Shown here piece by piece: positions 8,591-16,007 of a stretch of 64,000 nucleotides of DNA. Location of the stretch: contig NZ_JAMGBG010000097.1 of assembly GCF_023516595.1 (NCBI RefSeq), positions 19,577-83,576 of the forward strand. The letters are read 5' to 3'. The DNA comes from Streptomyces neyagawaensis. Its GTDB lineage: Bacteria; Actinomycetota; Actinomycetes; Streptomycetales; Streptomycetaceae. The translations under genes and the position numbers were made by a program. How positions within the stretch are numbered: position 1 is the first letter of the stretch; the number at the start of each line of letters is the position of its first letter. A model generated the notes under the pieces. That model saw only the letters and a program-made list of their open reading frames with translations. It was not told the DNA's origin and ran no database searches.

Positions 8591-9836
8591 GATACGCCGT
8601 TTCCCGTTCGCCGTGCGCCTGCTGCTGGTCAACCAGCTCGGCGTCAACATCGGCTTCTACCTCCTGATCCCCTACCTGGCCACCCATCTCACCGAGAACC
8701 TGGGCATGTCGGCGGCTCTCGTCGGTGTGGTCCTCGGGGTGCGCAACCTCAGCCAGCAGGGCCTGTTCATCATCGGCGGCTCCGCCTCCGACCGGCTCGG
8801 GGCACGGGGCGTCATCATCGCCGGGTGCGCGCTGCGGACCGTCGGGTTCGGGCTGTTCGCGCTCGGTGACGGACTGGCCGTGCTGCTGGCGGCGTCCGTG
8901 CTGAGCGGGCTCGCCGGGGCGCTGTTCAACCCTGCGGTGCGGGCCTACCTCGCGCAGGAGGCCGGGGAGCGCAGAGCGGAGGCGTTCGCGCTGTTCAACG
9001 TGTTCGCGACGACGGGTGCCCTGATCGGGCCGCTGCTGGGCAGCGCGCTGCTGCTGGTGGACTTCCGCACGTCCGCGCTGACCGCCGCCGGGATCTTCGC
9101 CGTGCTCACCGTGGCGCAGGCCCTCGTCCTGCCCGCCCGCAGGGTGGAGGCGAGCGGGGGCGGTGTCCTCGGGGACTGGCGTGAGGTGCTAGGCAACCGG
9201 GCCTTCCTCGCGTTCGCGCTCGCCATGGTCGGCATGTTCACCCTGGAGAACCAGCTGTATCTGCTGTTGCCCGCCGGGGCACGCGAGGCCACCGGCTGGG
9301 ACGGCGCGGCCGGTCTCGTCTTCCTCGTCGGCACCCTCGCCAACCTGGCGCTCCAGCTCAGGATCACCACGGCCCTCAAGTCGAGGGGGAACAGGGGGCG
9401 TTGGATCGCGACCGGGCTCGCCGTGATGGGGCTGGCGTTCGTGTCGCCCGCGCTGGGGGCGGGGGTCGGCCCGGGCGGGTGGTTCGACGCCGTGCCCGTG
9501 CTGCTGGGGGCGCTGCTGCTGTACCTCGGGATCATGGTGGCCTCCCCGTTCGTGATGGAGCTGATCCCCCGCTTCGGCCGCCCGGAGCTGACCGGCACCT
9601 ACTTCGGTATCTTCTACGTCGTCTCCGGTGTGGCCGCGGCCGTCGGCAACGCCGTCGTCGGCTGGACCATGGACGCCGGGCAGAGCACCGGTCACGGCTG
9701 GCTGCCCTGGCTGTGCTGCGCCGTGTTCGGACTGGTCTCGGCGACCGGGATCGCCTGGCTGCACCGACTGGGCGCGCTGCCCGCCACCCCGGCTCCCGTC
9801 TCCCCCACCCCGGCCGGCGAGCGGAGCAGCGCGTGA
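8571..9836 (+). CDS. MFS transporter (likely exporter)
   Basis: A 421-residue major-facilitator protein with about 12 hydrophobic segments. It has the loop 2-3 signature region SASDRLGARGV and matches the drug:H+ / sugar-efflux type of MFS permeases. The start is ATG 8571, set by a strong AAGGAGGTG immediately upstream, so it overlaps the 3' end of the epimerase by 20 bases. Its place between biosynthetic genes and an ABC importer suggests it exports the pathway product; this is inference. Its stop overlaps the methyltransferase start (GTGA). Confidence 0.84.
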   Translation: MVRTWHEIRRFPFAVRLLLVNQLGVNIGFYLLIPYLATHLTENLGMSAALVGVVLGVRNLSQQGLFIIGGSASDRLGARGVIIAGCALRTVGFGLFALGDGLAVLLAASVLSGLAGALFNPAVRAYLAQEAGERRAEAFALFNVFATTGALIGPLLGSALLLVDFRTSALTAAGIFAVLTVAQALVLPARRVEASGGGVLGDWREVLGNRAFLAFALAMVGMFTLENQLYLLLPAGAREATGWDGAAGLVFLVGTLANLALQLRITTALKSRGNRGRWIATGLAVMGLAFVSPALGAGVGPGGWFDAVPVLLGALLLYLGIMVASPFVMELIPRFGRPELTGTYFGIFYVVSGVAAAVGNAVVGWTMDAGQSTGHGWLPWLCCAVFGLVSATGIAWLHRLGALPATPAPVSPTPAGERSSA

Positions 9837-10660
9837 CCGCGTCGCGGGAGCAGAAGACCGTCGGCCGGGCGGCGACCCGGAATCTGCTCACCGACAACCC
9901 CGAGCTGTACGAGGCCCGTTTCCCCGACCCCGAGCGGCTCGCGGGGCGCTGGGCGGAGGACTGTCTGCGCCGTCACGGCGCGGGCGCGCGGGTGCTGGAC
10001 ATGGGCTGCGGCACCGGCCGCGACGCCGCCCGTCTGCACGACGCCGGCCGTACCGTGACCGGCGCCGACCTCTCCGGGGCGATGCTGGCCCACGCCCGCG
10101 TCCACCATCCGGGACCGGCGTACGTCCGGGCCGACCTGCACGGCTTCGACCTGGGGCGGGCCGTCTTCGACGCCGTCGTGTGCCTGGACAGCTCCCTGCT
10201 GTACTGCCACACCGGCGACCAGCTCGACGGCTTCCTCGCCTCCTGCCGCCACGCGCTCGTCCCCGGCGGGCTGCTGGTAGCGGAGATGCGCAACGGCGCC
10301 TACTTCCTGGGCCGCACCGATCTGCTCGACACCCCGACCGTCGACGGCTTCACCTGGCGGGGCACCGCCTACCGGTCCACCACCACCCTCACCGTGGACC
10401 GCACCGCCCAGCTCCTGCGCCGGGTCCGGGTGTGGACCTCCGACGACGGCGCGCCGCCCCTCGAACAGCGCTCCGCCTGGCGGTTGTTGTTCCCACTGGA
10501 ACTGCGCCACGTCCTGGCCGCGCACGGCTTCGAGGTGCTCGAACTGCACGACGGGCCGGGCCCTCGCACCGAACCGCCTTGGCGAGAGGGCCAGTTGCCC
10601 GGCAGTACGACGGACGCCGACCGGCTGCACCTCGTCGCACGGCTCACCGCTCCCCGCTGA
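9833..10660 (+). CDS. Class I SAM-dependent methyltransferase
   Basis: A 275-residue class I methyltransferase. SAM-binding motif I is VLDMGCGTGRDA near residue 57, motif II ends in the acidic TGADLSGAML, motif III is FDAVVCLDSSLLY, and the C-terminal sheet ends in a Methyltransf_25-like pattern (LRHVLAAHGF). It probably N- or O-methylates the product or an intermediate of the operon. GTG start at 9833 overlaps the MFS stop by 4 bases. The stop codon lies inside the first copy of a 33-base tandem duplication; the matching position in the second copy is TCA, a sense codon. Confidence 0.82.
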   Translation: MTASREQKTVGRAATRNLLTDNPELYEARFPDPERLAGRWAEDCLRRHGAGARVLDMGCGTGRDAARLHDAGRTVTGADLSGAMLAHARVHHPGPAYVRADLHGFDLGRAVFDAVVCLDSSLLYCHTGDQLDGFLASCRHALVPGGLLVAEMRNGAYFLGRTDLLDTPTVDGFTWRGTAYRSTTTLTVDRTAQLLRRVRVWTSDDGAPPLEQRSAWRLLFPLELRHVLAAHGFEVLELHDGPGPRTEPPWREGQLPGSTTDADRLHLVARLTAPR

Positions 10661-10703
10661 AGACCACCCGCACGGCTCACCGCTCCCGGCTCAAGACCAC
10701 CCG
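10638..10703 (+). repeat. 33-base tandem duplication over the methyltransferase stop
   Basis: Copies at 10638-10670 and 10671-10703 match at 31 of 33 bases. The methyltransferase stop TGA lies in copy 1; copy 2 has TCA there. Since 33 is a multiple of three, loss of the stop would extend the protein in frame. Confidence 0.85.
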
Positions 10704-10782
10704 CACGACGCACCTCCCCCCACTGACCTTCGTCGCGCGCCTCCCCCCTCTCCCATCCACCACCACACCCCAAGGAACCTCC

Positions 10783-12372
10783 ATGCACGACGAACGTTTC
10801 CCCGGCCTGCGCCGCCGCGGTTTCCTCACCGCGACCGGTGCCGCCACACTCGGCGCGCTCGCCCTGACGGCGTGCGGCGGGAGCGGTACCGACTCCGAGG
10901 CGGGCGGCGGCGACGGCGGTACGCCGAAGCGCGGCGGACGGCTGCGTGCCGCGTTCGCGGGCGGCGGCGCCAGCGAGACCCTGGACCCGCACCTGGCGAA
11001 CCTCTTCGCGGACGTCGCCCGCGCCAAGGCTCTGTTCGACAAGCTCGCCGACTACGGCGCCGACCTGTCCGCGCAGCCGCGCCTCGCCACCAAGTGGGAG
11101 GCCAACAGGACGATGGACCGCTGGCAGGTCACGCTGCGCGAGGCCACCTTCCACGACGGCAGGCCGGTGACCGCGAAGGACGTGCTCTACAGCTACCGCC
11201 GTATCGCCGACCCGGAGAAGGCGTACCGCGCCAAGGCGTCCCTGGAGCCCATCGACCTCGACGCGAGCCGGGCCACCGGCGAGCGGGGCATCGAGTTCGT
11301 GCTGAAGCGGCCGACCGCCGAGTTCCCCAATGTGCTGGCCGCGTTCGGCGCGTACATCGTGCCCGAGAACGCGGGTCGGAAGGCAGGCGACTTCGACAGG
11401 AAGCCCATCGGCTCCGGCCCCTTCCGCTTCGTGTCCTTCACACCCGGCCGGTCCGCCGTCCTGCGCCGCTACGACGCCTACTGGGAGGGCGCCCCGCACC
11501 TCGACGAGTTGGAGTTCGTCGTCGCCAACGAGGAGTCCGCCCGGGTCAACGCGCTCCTCGGCGGGCAGGTCGAGTACGCCCACGAGCTGAACCCCACCAC
11601 CGCGCGCGCCCACGAGGGCAAGGGGCAGATCGAGATCGTCCGGCTCCGCAACAGCGCCATGCAGGGGTTCTGCATGAAGACCGACCGGGCGCCCTTCGAC
11701 GACAGACGGGTCCGTGAGGCGTTCTTCCTGATCGCCGACCGGAAGGAACTCGTCGACGGCGCCCTGTCGGGGGCGGGTGTCGTCGGCAACGACCTCTTCG
11801 GCAAGGGCTACGAGTACTACGCGGCCGACCTCCCGCAGCGCGAGCAGGACCTGGACCGCGCCAAGTCCCTGCTGAAGCAGGCCGGCGCCGAGAAGCTGAA
11901 GGTCCGGCTGGACACCTCGGCCGTCGCCGCCGGGTTCACCGAGGCGGCCGGCATCTTCCGCGACCAGGCCGCGAAGGCCGGTGTCACCGTCGAGGTGAGG
12001 ATGGGCAGCAAGGACTCGTACTGGAGCGACATCCTCGACTCCGGCACCCTCGCCTGCTACCGCTCCGGCGCCATGCCCATCGAGGCGCACATCTCGCAGC
12101 GGCTGCTGACCGGCTCCACCACCAACGCCACCCAGTGGCGGCACAAGGACTTCGACGCGCTGTACCGGCAGGCCCAGTCCACCCGTGACCGGGCCGAGCG
12201 GGCCGCCGTCTACCAGCGAATGCAACGCCGTCTGTACGCGGAGGGCGGGTTCCTCATCTGGGGGTTCGCCGACTGGATCCTCGGCACCGCCAAGAACGTG
12301 AAGGGAGTGGAGACCGGGGCCCCCGCCAACACGCTCGACTGGGCGCGCTTCGACAAGGTGTGGCTCGCGTGA
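10783..12372 (+). CDS. Oligopeptide/nickel-type ABC substrate-binding lipoprotein
   Basis: A 529-residue extracellular solute-binding protein of family 5 (SBP_bac_5). The N-terminus has a twin-arginine-like RRRGFLTATG followed by a lipobox LTAC, so it is probably a Tat-exported lipoprotein. The family hallmark WQVTLREATFHDG(R)PVTA..V is visible near residue 110-130. Such proteins bind peptides, nickel or metal-chelate complexes. With the two permeases and double ATPase downstream it forms a complete importer, plausibly for the metal-loaded operon product. ATG 10783 follows CAAGGAACC. Its stop overlaps the first permease start. Confidence 0.85.
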   Translation: MHDERFPGLRRRGFLTATGAATLGALALTACGGSGTDSEAGGGDGGTPKRGGRLRAAFAGGGASETLDPHLANLFADVARAKALFDKLADYGADLSAQPRLATKWEANRTMDRWQVTLREATFHDGRPVTAKDVLYSYRRIADPEKAYRAKASLEPIDLDASRATGERGIEFVLKRPTAEFPNVLAAFGAYIVPENAGRKAGDFDRKPIGSGPFRFVSFTPGRSAVLRRYDAYWEGAPHLDELEFVVANEESARVNALLGGQVEYAHELNPTTARAHEGKGQIEIVRLRNSAMQGFCMKTDRAPFDDRRVREAFFLIADRKELVDGALSGAGVVGNDLFGKGYEYYAADLPQREQDLDRAKSLLKQAGAEKLKVRLDTSAVAAGFTEAAGIFRDQAAKAGVTVEVRMGSKDSYWSDILDSGTLACYRSGAMPIEAHISQRLLTGSTTNATQWRHKDFDALYRQAQSTRDRAERAAVYQRMQRRLYAEGGFLIWGFADWILGTAKNVKGVETGAPANTLDWARFDKVWLA

Positions 12373-13328
12373 GCGGAAGCGGACTGCGCTCCTTCGTCGC
12401 CCGGCGGCTGCTCCTCGGCGCCGCGCAGACCGTGGCCGTGGTGCTGCTGGTCTTCGCGCTCACCGAGGCGCTGCCGGGCGACGCGGCCATCGCCCTGGCC
12501 GGGGACCAGCCCGACCCGGAACGCGTCGCCGCCATCCGGGAGGCCCTGCTCCTGGACCGGCCCGTGCTGGAACGGCTCGGGGACTGGGCGGCCGGACTGG
12601 CGCACGGCGACTTCGGAACCTCCCTGGCATCCGGCCGCCCGGTGAGCCGGTACATCGCCGACGGCTTCGGCCCGACGCTGCTGCTGGCCGCGCTCACCGT
12701 GGCGCTGCTCGTGCCGATCGGCTTCGGCCTCGGTGTGCTGGCCGCGCGGCACGAGGGCGGGCTCGTCGACCGTCTCGTCAGCGGGCTGACGCTCGCCGTG
12801 TACGCGGTGCCCGAGTTCGCCCTCGGGGTGCTGCTGGTGACGGTGTTCGCGCTGCGGCTGGGCTGGCTGCCGCCGACCGCCGTCGGCTACGGCACCGATC
12901 TCCTCGCCCATCCGGCCGCGCTCGTGCTGCCCGTGCTGGTGCTGCTCTCCCGGCCGGTGTGCTCCCTGGTCCGTCTGGTGCGCGCCGGCATGGTCGACGC
13001 CCTCGCCTCCCCGTACGCGGCCCACGCCCGCCGGTACGGCGTACCGGGCGCCCGGGTCCGCTACGCCCACGCCCTGCCGAACGCGCTCGCCCCCGCCGCC
13101 CAGCAACTCGCCCGCACCGTCGACTGGTTGCTGTGCGGTGTCATCGTCGTGGAGGCCCTTTTCGTGGTCCCCGGACTCGGCACCGTCCTCCTCAACGCCG
13201 TCGCCGAACGCGATGTGCCCGTGGTGCAGGGCCTCGCCGTGGTGTTCGGCGTGCTGACGGTCGTCCTCAATCTGGGCGCCGACGTGATCGCCCACCGGCT
13301 GGCCCCGCGCGCGGGGGTGGCCGCGTGA
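12369..13328 (+). CDS. ABC peptide/nickel permease, DppB/NikB type
   Basis: A 319-residue inner-membrane permease with six predicted membrane helices. It shows the DppB-family pattern: N-terminal ARRLLLGAAQTVAVVLLVF helix, the EALPGDAA loop, and the EAA-like cytoplasmic loop around ARRYGVPGARVRYAHALPNA. GTG 12369 overlaps the binding-protein stop by 4 bases and its own stop overlaps the second permease. It pairs with the DppC-type subunit downstream. Confidence 0.87.
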   Translation: MSGSGLRSFVARRLLLGAAQTVAVVLLVFALTEALPGDAAIALAGDQPDPERVAAIREALLLDRPVLERLGDWAAGLAHGDFGTSLASGRPVSRYIADGFGPTLLLAALTVALLVPIGFGLGVLAARHEGGLVDRLVSGLTLAVYAVPEFALGVLLVTVFALRLGWLPPTAVGYGTDLLAHPAALVLPVLVLLSRPVCSLVRLVRAGMVDALASPYAAHARRYGVPGARVRYAHALPNALAPAAQQLARTVDWLLCGVIVVEALFVVPGLGTVLLNAVAERDVPVVQGLAVVFGVLTVVLNLGADVIAHRLAPRAGVAA

Positions 13329-14191
13329 CCACGGCCTCCCCCACGCCTCGTGCCACCGCCGGGCGGCGTACGGGCCGCTTCGCGCTCGGTGTCGCGATCA
13401 TCGCCGTCCCCCTCCTCCTCGCCCTGCTGGGCCCGGTGTTCGCGGGTGAACCGGGCCCGCGCGCGGTGTCGTTCACGCTCGGCGGCGGGCACTGGCTGGG
13501 GACGGACTTCGTGGGCCGGGACGTATGGCGGCAGGTGCTGCACGGCGGGCGGCCCGTCGTGCTGACCGCGCTCGGTGCCGGTGTGCTCGCCTATCTCGTC
13601 GCGCTGCCGGTCGGTCTGGCTGCCGCCCTGACGCATCGGCGGTGGCTGGAGGAGCTGCTGATGCGGCCCCTGGACGTGCTGATCGCCGTGCCGTCGCTGC
13701 TGCTGATCCTGCTGGTCGCGTCGGTGTTCACGCCGGGGGCCGTCGGGCTGGCCCTGCTGGTGGCGCTGGTCAATGTGCCGGACGCGGCACGGCTGGTCCG
13801 CGCCGCCGCCACCGAGGCCGCCGCCCGGCCGGTCGTGGAGGCGCTGCGGCTGCAGGGCGAGAGCTGGTGGCGCACCGCGTTCGGCTGCGTCGGCCGTGGC
13901 ATCCTGCGCACCCTGGGCGCCGACGCCGGGACCCGCCTCACCGGGGTGTTGTACCTGGTGGCCACGGCCGCGTTCCTCGGGGTGGGGGTGGAGCCCGACG
14001 CCGCGGACTGGGCGGTGATGGTCGACCGGAACCGCACGGGGCTGTTCGTGCAGCCGTGGGCGGTCGTCGTGCCCGCGCTGCTGATCGTCGCGCTGACCAC
14101 CGGCACCAACCTGCTGTTCGACGCCGCACTGGAGAGAACCGCACCGAGGACGCCCGGTGCGCGCCGGGGACGGAAGGAACGACGGCCGTGA
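13325..14191 (+). CDS. ABC peptide/nickel permease, DppC/NikC type
   Basis: A 288-residue permease of the DppC family. It has the characteristic early HWLGTDFVGRDVWRQVLHG segment (the GTDxxGRDxxSR-like motif before the second helix), six membrane helices, and an EAA-like loop around EALRLQGESWWRTAFG. GTG 13325 overlaps the upstream permease stop by 4 bases; its stop overlaps the ATPase start. The second half of a heterodimeric importer channel. Confidence 0.87.
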   Translation: MTTASPTPRATAGRRTGRFALGVAIIAVPLLLALLGPVFAGEPGPRAVSFTLGGGHWLGTDFVGRDVWRQVLHGGRPVVLTALGAGVLAYLVALPVGLAAALTHRRWLEELLMRPLDVLIAVPSLLLILLVASVFTPGAVGLALLVALVNVPDAARLVRAAATEAAARPVVEALRLQGESWWRTAFGCVGRGILRTLGADAGTRLTGVLYLVATAAFLGVGVEPDAADWAVMVDRNRTGLFVQPWAVVVPALLIVALTTGTNLLFDAALERTAPRTPGARRGRKERRP

Positions 14192-15894
14192 AGCGGTACG
14201 ACGACGAGGACGGCCGGTCCGCCGGGGAGCCCCTGGCCGAGATCGTGGACCTGCGGGTCGAGGTCGGCGGACGGGTGATCGTCGACGGGGTGGGGCTGCG
14301 GGCGCTGCCCGGCCGGGTGACCGCGCTGGTGGGTGCCTCGGGCAGCGGCAAGACCACCACCGGGTTGGCCCTGCTGGGTGAGTTCCCGGCGGGCGCGCGG
14401 GTCACCGGCCGCGTCCGTGTGGCGGCCGGCGGGCCGGTGGGGTACGTGCCGCAGCACCCGGCGGCCGTCCTCAACCCCGCCCGCCGGGTCTCGGCGCTGC
14501 TGATGGACATCGCCCGCGCCCAGGTGCGGGACCTGCCCCGGCCGGCACGCCGGGCGGCTGCCCGCGAGCGGGTCCTGCGGGCCCTCGCCGACGCGCAACT
14601 ACCGGATGGGGAGACGCTGTTGCGGCGGTATCCGCATCAGCTGTCCGGTGGTCAGCAGCAGCGGGTCGTCCTCGCGCAGGCCCTGCTGCTCGGCGCCCGG
14701 GTCGTCGTGGCCGACGAGCCCACGACCGGCCAGGACGCCCTGACGAAGAGCCGGGTCGTCGACCAGTTGGCGGCCGTCGCGGCCCGCGGCTTCGCGGTGG
14801 TGCTGCTCAGCCATGACCTGGACGTCGTCCGCGCGCTCGCCGACGAGATCCACGTCATGCGGGCCGGCCGGATCGTGGAGTCGGGCCGGGCACAGCGGGT
14901 GTGGCTCGCGCCCCGACATGAGTGGACCCGCGAACTCCTCCGGTCCAGGCCCTCGTTGCCGGACACGACGGAGCCGGACCGTCCCGAGGACGCGACGGAG
15001 AAGGGCCGTCCCGAGGATGCGGAGGAGCAAGGCCGCCCCAAGGAGGGGGCGGAGCCAGACCGTCCCGAAGACGCGACGGAGCAGGGCCGTCCCAAGGCCG
15101 CAGCGGTGCCCGTGCTGCGCGTGCGGAACCTCATCGCCCGGCACCGGGACGGCTCCCGGCGGGGGGCGGCCGTGGCCGTGCGGGCATCCGAACTCGCCCT
15201 GTACGCCGGGCAGTGCCTGGCCGTGGTGGGCCGGTCGGGCAGCGGCAAGACCACCCTCGCCCGCTGTCTGGCGGGGCTGCACCGCGACCACGACGGCGAG
15301 GTCCTCCTCGACAGCGCTCCCCTGCCGCGCAGCCTCCGGGACCGGCGCCGGGATCAACTGGCGGCCGTGCAGTACGTGTTCCAGGACGCCCGCGCCGCCT
15401 TCGACGAGCACCGCCCGGTGCTGTCCCAGGTCGCGCGGACGGCGGTCCGGCTGCGCGGCGCCGACCCCGGCGCGGCGGAGGCCGAGGCGCTCACCACGCT
15501 GGCCCGCCTGGGCCTGCCGGCGGAGCTGGTGCGCCGCCGCCCGGCCCGGCTGTCCGGCGGGGAACTCCAGCGCGCCGCCCTGGCCCGTGCCCTCCTGGCC
15601 CAACCGCGCGTCCTCCTCTGCGACGAGATCACCTCCGGGCTCGACACCGTCACCCGGCGGGGCATCCTCGACGTCCTCACCGCACTGCTCGACGGCGACG
15701 ACGGCCTCTCCCTGGTTCTGATCACCCACGACCTGGACACGGCGGCCGTCGCCCATCGCGTCGCCGTCCTGGACGACGGACAGATCGTCGAACAGGGCCC
15801 CACTCACCGGATCCTGACGGCGCCGCGCCACCCGTTCACCGCCTCCCTCACGGCCGCAGCCGCACCACGGGGACGTGCCACGGGCCCAGGGTGA
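14188..15894 (+). CDS. Double ABC ATPase of the peptide/nickel importer
   Basis: Two ATPase domains are fused in one 568-residue chain, replacing separate DppD and DppF. Domain 1 has Walker A GASGSGKTT near residue 50, signature LSGGQQQRVVLAQAL and Walker B VVVADEPT. Domain 2 has Walker A GRSGSGKTT near 350, signature LSGGELQRAALARAL and Walker B VLLCDEIT. The linker (about residues 263-307) is five tandem 9-residue units rich in Arg-Pro-Glu-Asp. Last gene of the operon, starting at GTG 14188 with a 4-base overlap and followed by a terminator-like hairpin. Both ATPase sites look intact. Confidence 0.87.
   Translation: MKRYDDEDGRSAGEPLAEIVDLRVEVGGRVIVDGVGLRALPGRVTALVGASGSGKTTTGLALLGEFPAGARVTGRVRVAAGGPVGYVPQHPAAVLNPARRVSALLMDIARAQVRDLPRPARRAAARERVLRALADAQLPDGETLLRRYPHQLSGGQQQRVVLAQALLLGARVVVADEPTTGQDALTKSRVVDQLAAVAARGFAVVLLSHDLDVVRALADEIHVMRAGRIVESGRAQRVWLAPRHEWTRELLRSRPSLPDTTEPDRPEDATEKGRPEDAEEQGRPKEGAEPDRPEDATEQGRPKAAAVPVLRVRNLIARHRDGSRRGAAVAVRASELALYAGQCLAVVGRSGSGKTTLARCLAGLHRDHDGEVLLDSAPLPRSLRDRRRDQLAAVQYVFQDARAAFDEHRPVLSQVARTAVRLRGADPGAAEAEALTTLARLGLPAELVRRRPARLSGGELQRAALARALLAQPRVLLCDEITSGLDTVTRRGILDVLTALLDGDDGLSLVLITHDLDTAAVAHRVAVLDDGQIVEQGPTHRILTAPRHPFTASLTAAAAPRGRATGPG
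14974..15108 (+). repeat. 27-base tandem repeat, 5 copies, in ABC linker
   Basis: Five consecutive 27-base units encode 9-residue variants (PDRPEDATE, KGRPEDAEE, QGRPKEGAE, PDRPEDATE, then QGRPKAAAV). Units 1 and 4 are almost identical, and units 2 and 5 resemble each other, suggesting repeated duplication. The repeat forms a charged flexible linker between the two ATPase domains. Confidence 0.88.
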
Positions 15895-15924
15895 CGAACC
15901 TCATCAGCCGTCCTCCCGGCGGCC

Positions 15925-15959
15925 CCGTCCCCCGCGTCCAGATGCGACGCGAGGGACGG
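15925..15959. terminator. Hairpin between operon end and pyc
   Basis: Arms 15925-15938 and 15946-15959 pair over 14 bases with one mismatch around a 7-base loop. It lies between the converging ABC ATPase and pyruvate carboxylase genes, so it probably serves as a bidirectional terminator. No T-run follows, as is common in high-GC actinomycetes. Confidence 0.6.
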
Positions 15960-16007
15960 CGGCCGCAGGGGCGGCGAACGGACGGACGCGGGTGTCGCCG
16001 TTCCCGC

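Noticed and set aside
4145..15894. EDDS-type aes cluster or IucA/IucC siderophore cluster
   Set aside because: Neither an NIS synthetase nor the lyase and ornithine-cyclodeaminase-like genes expected there is present.
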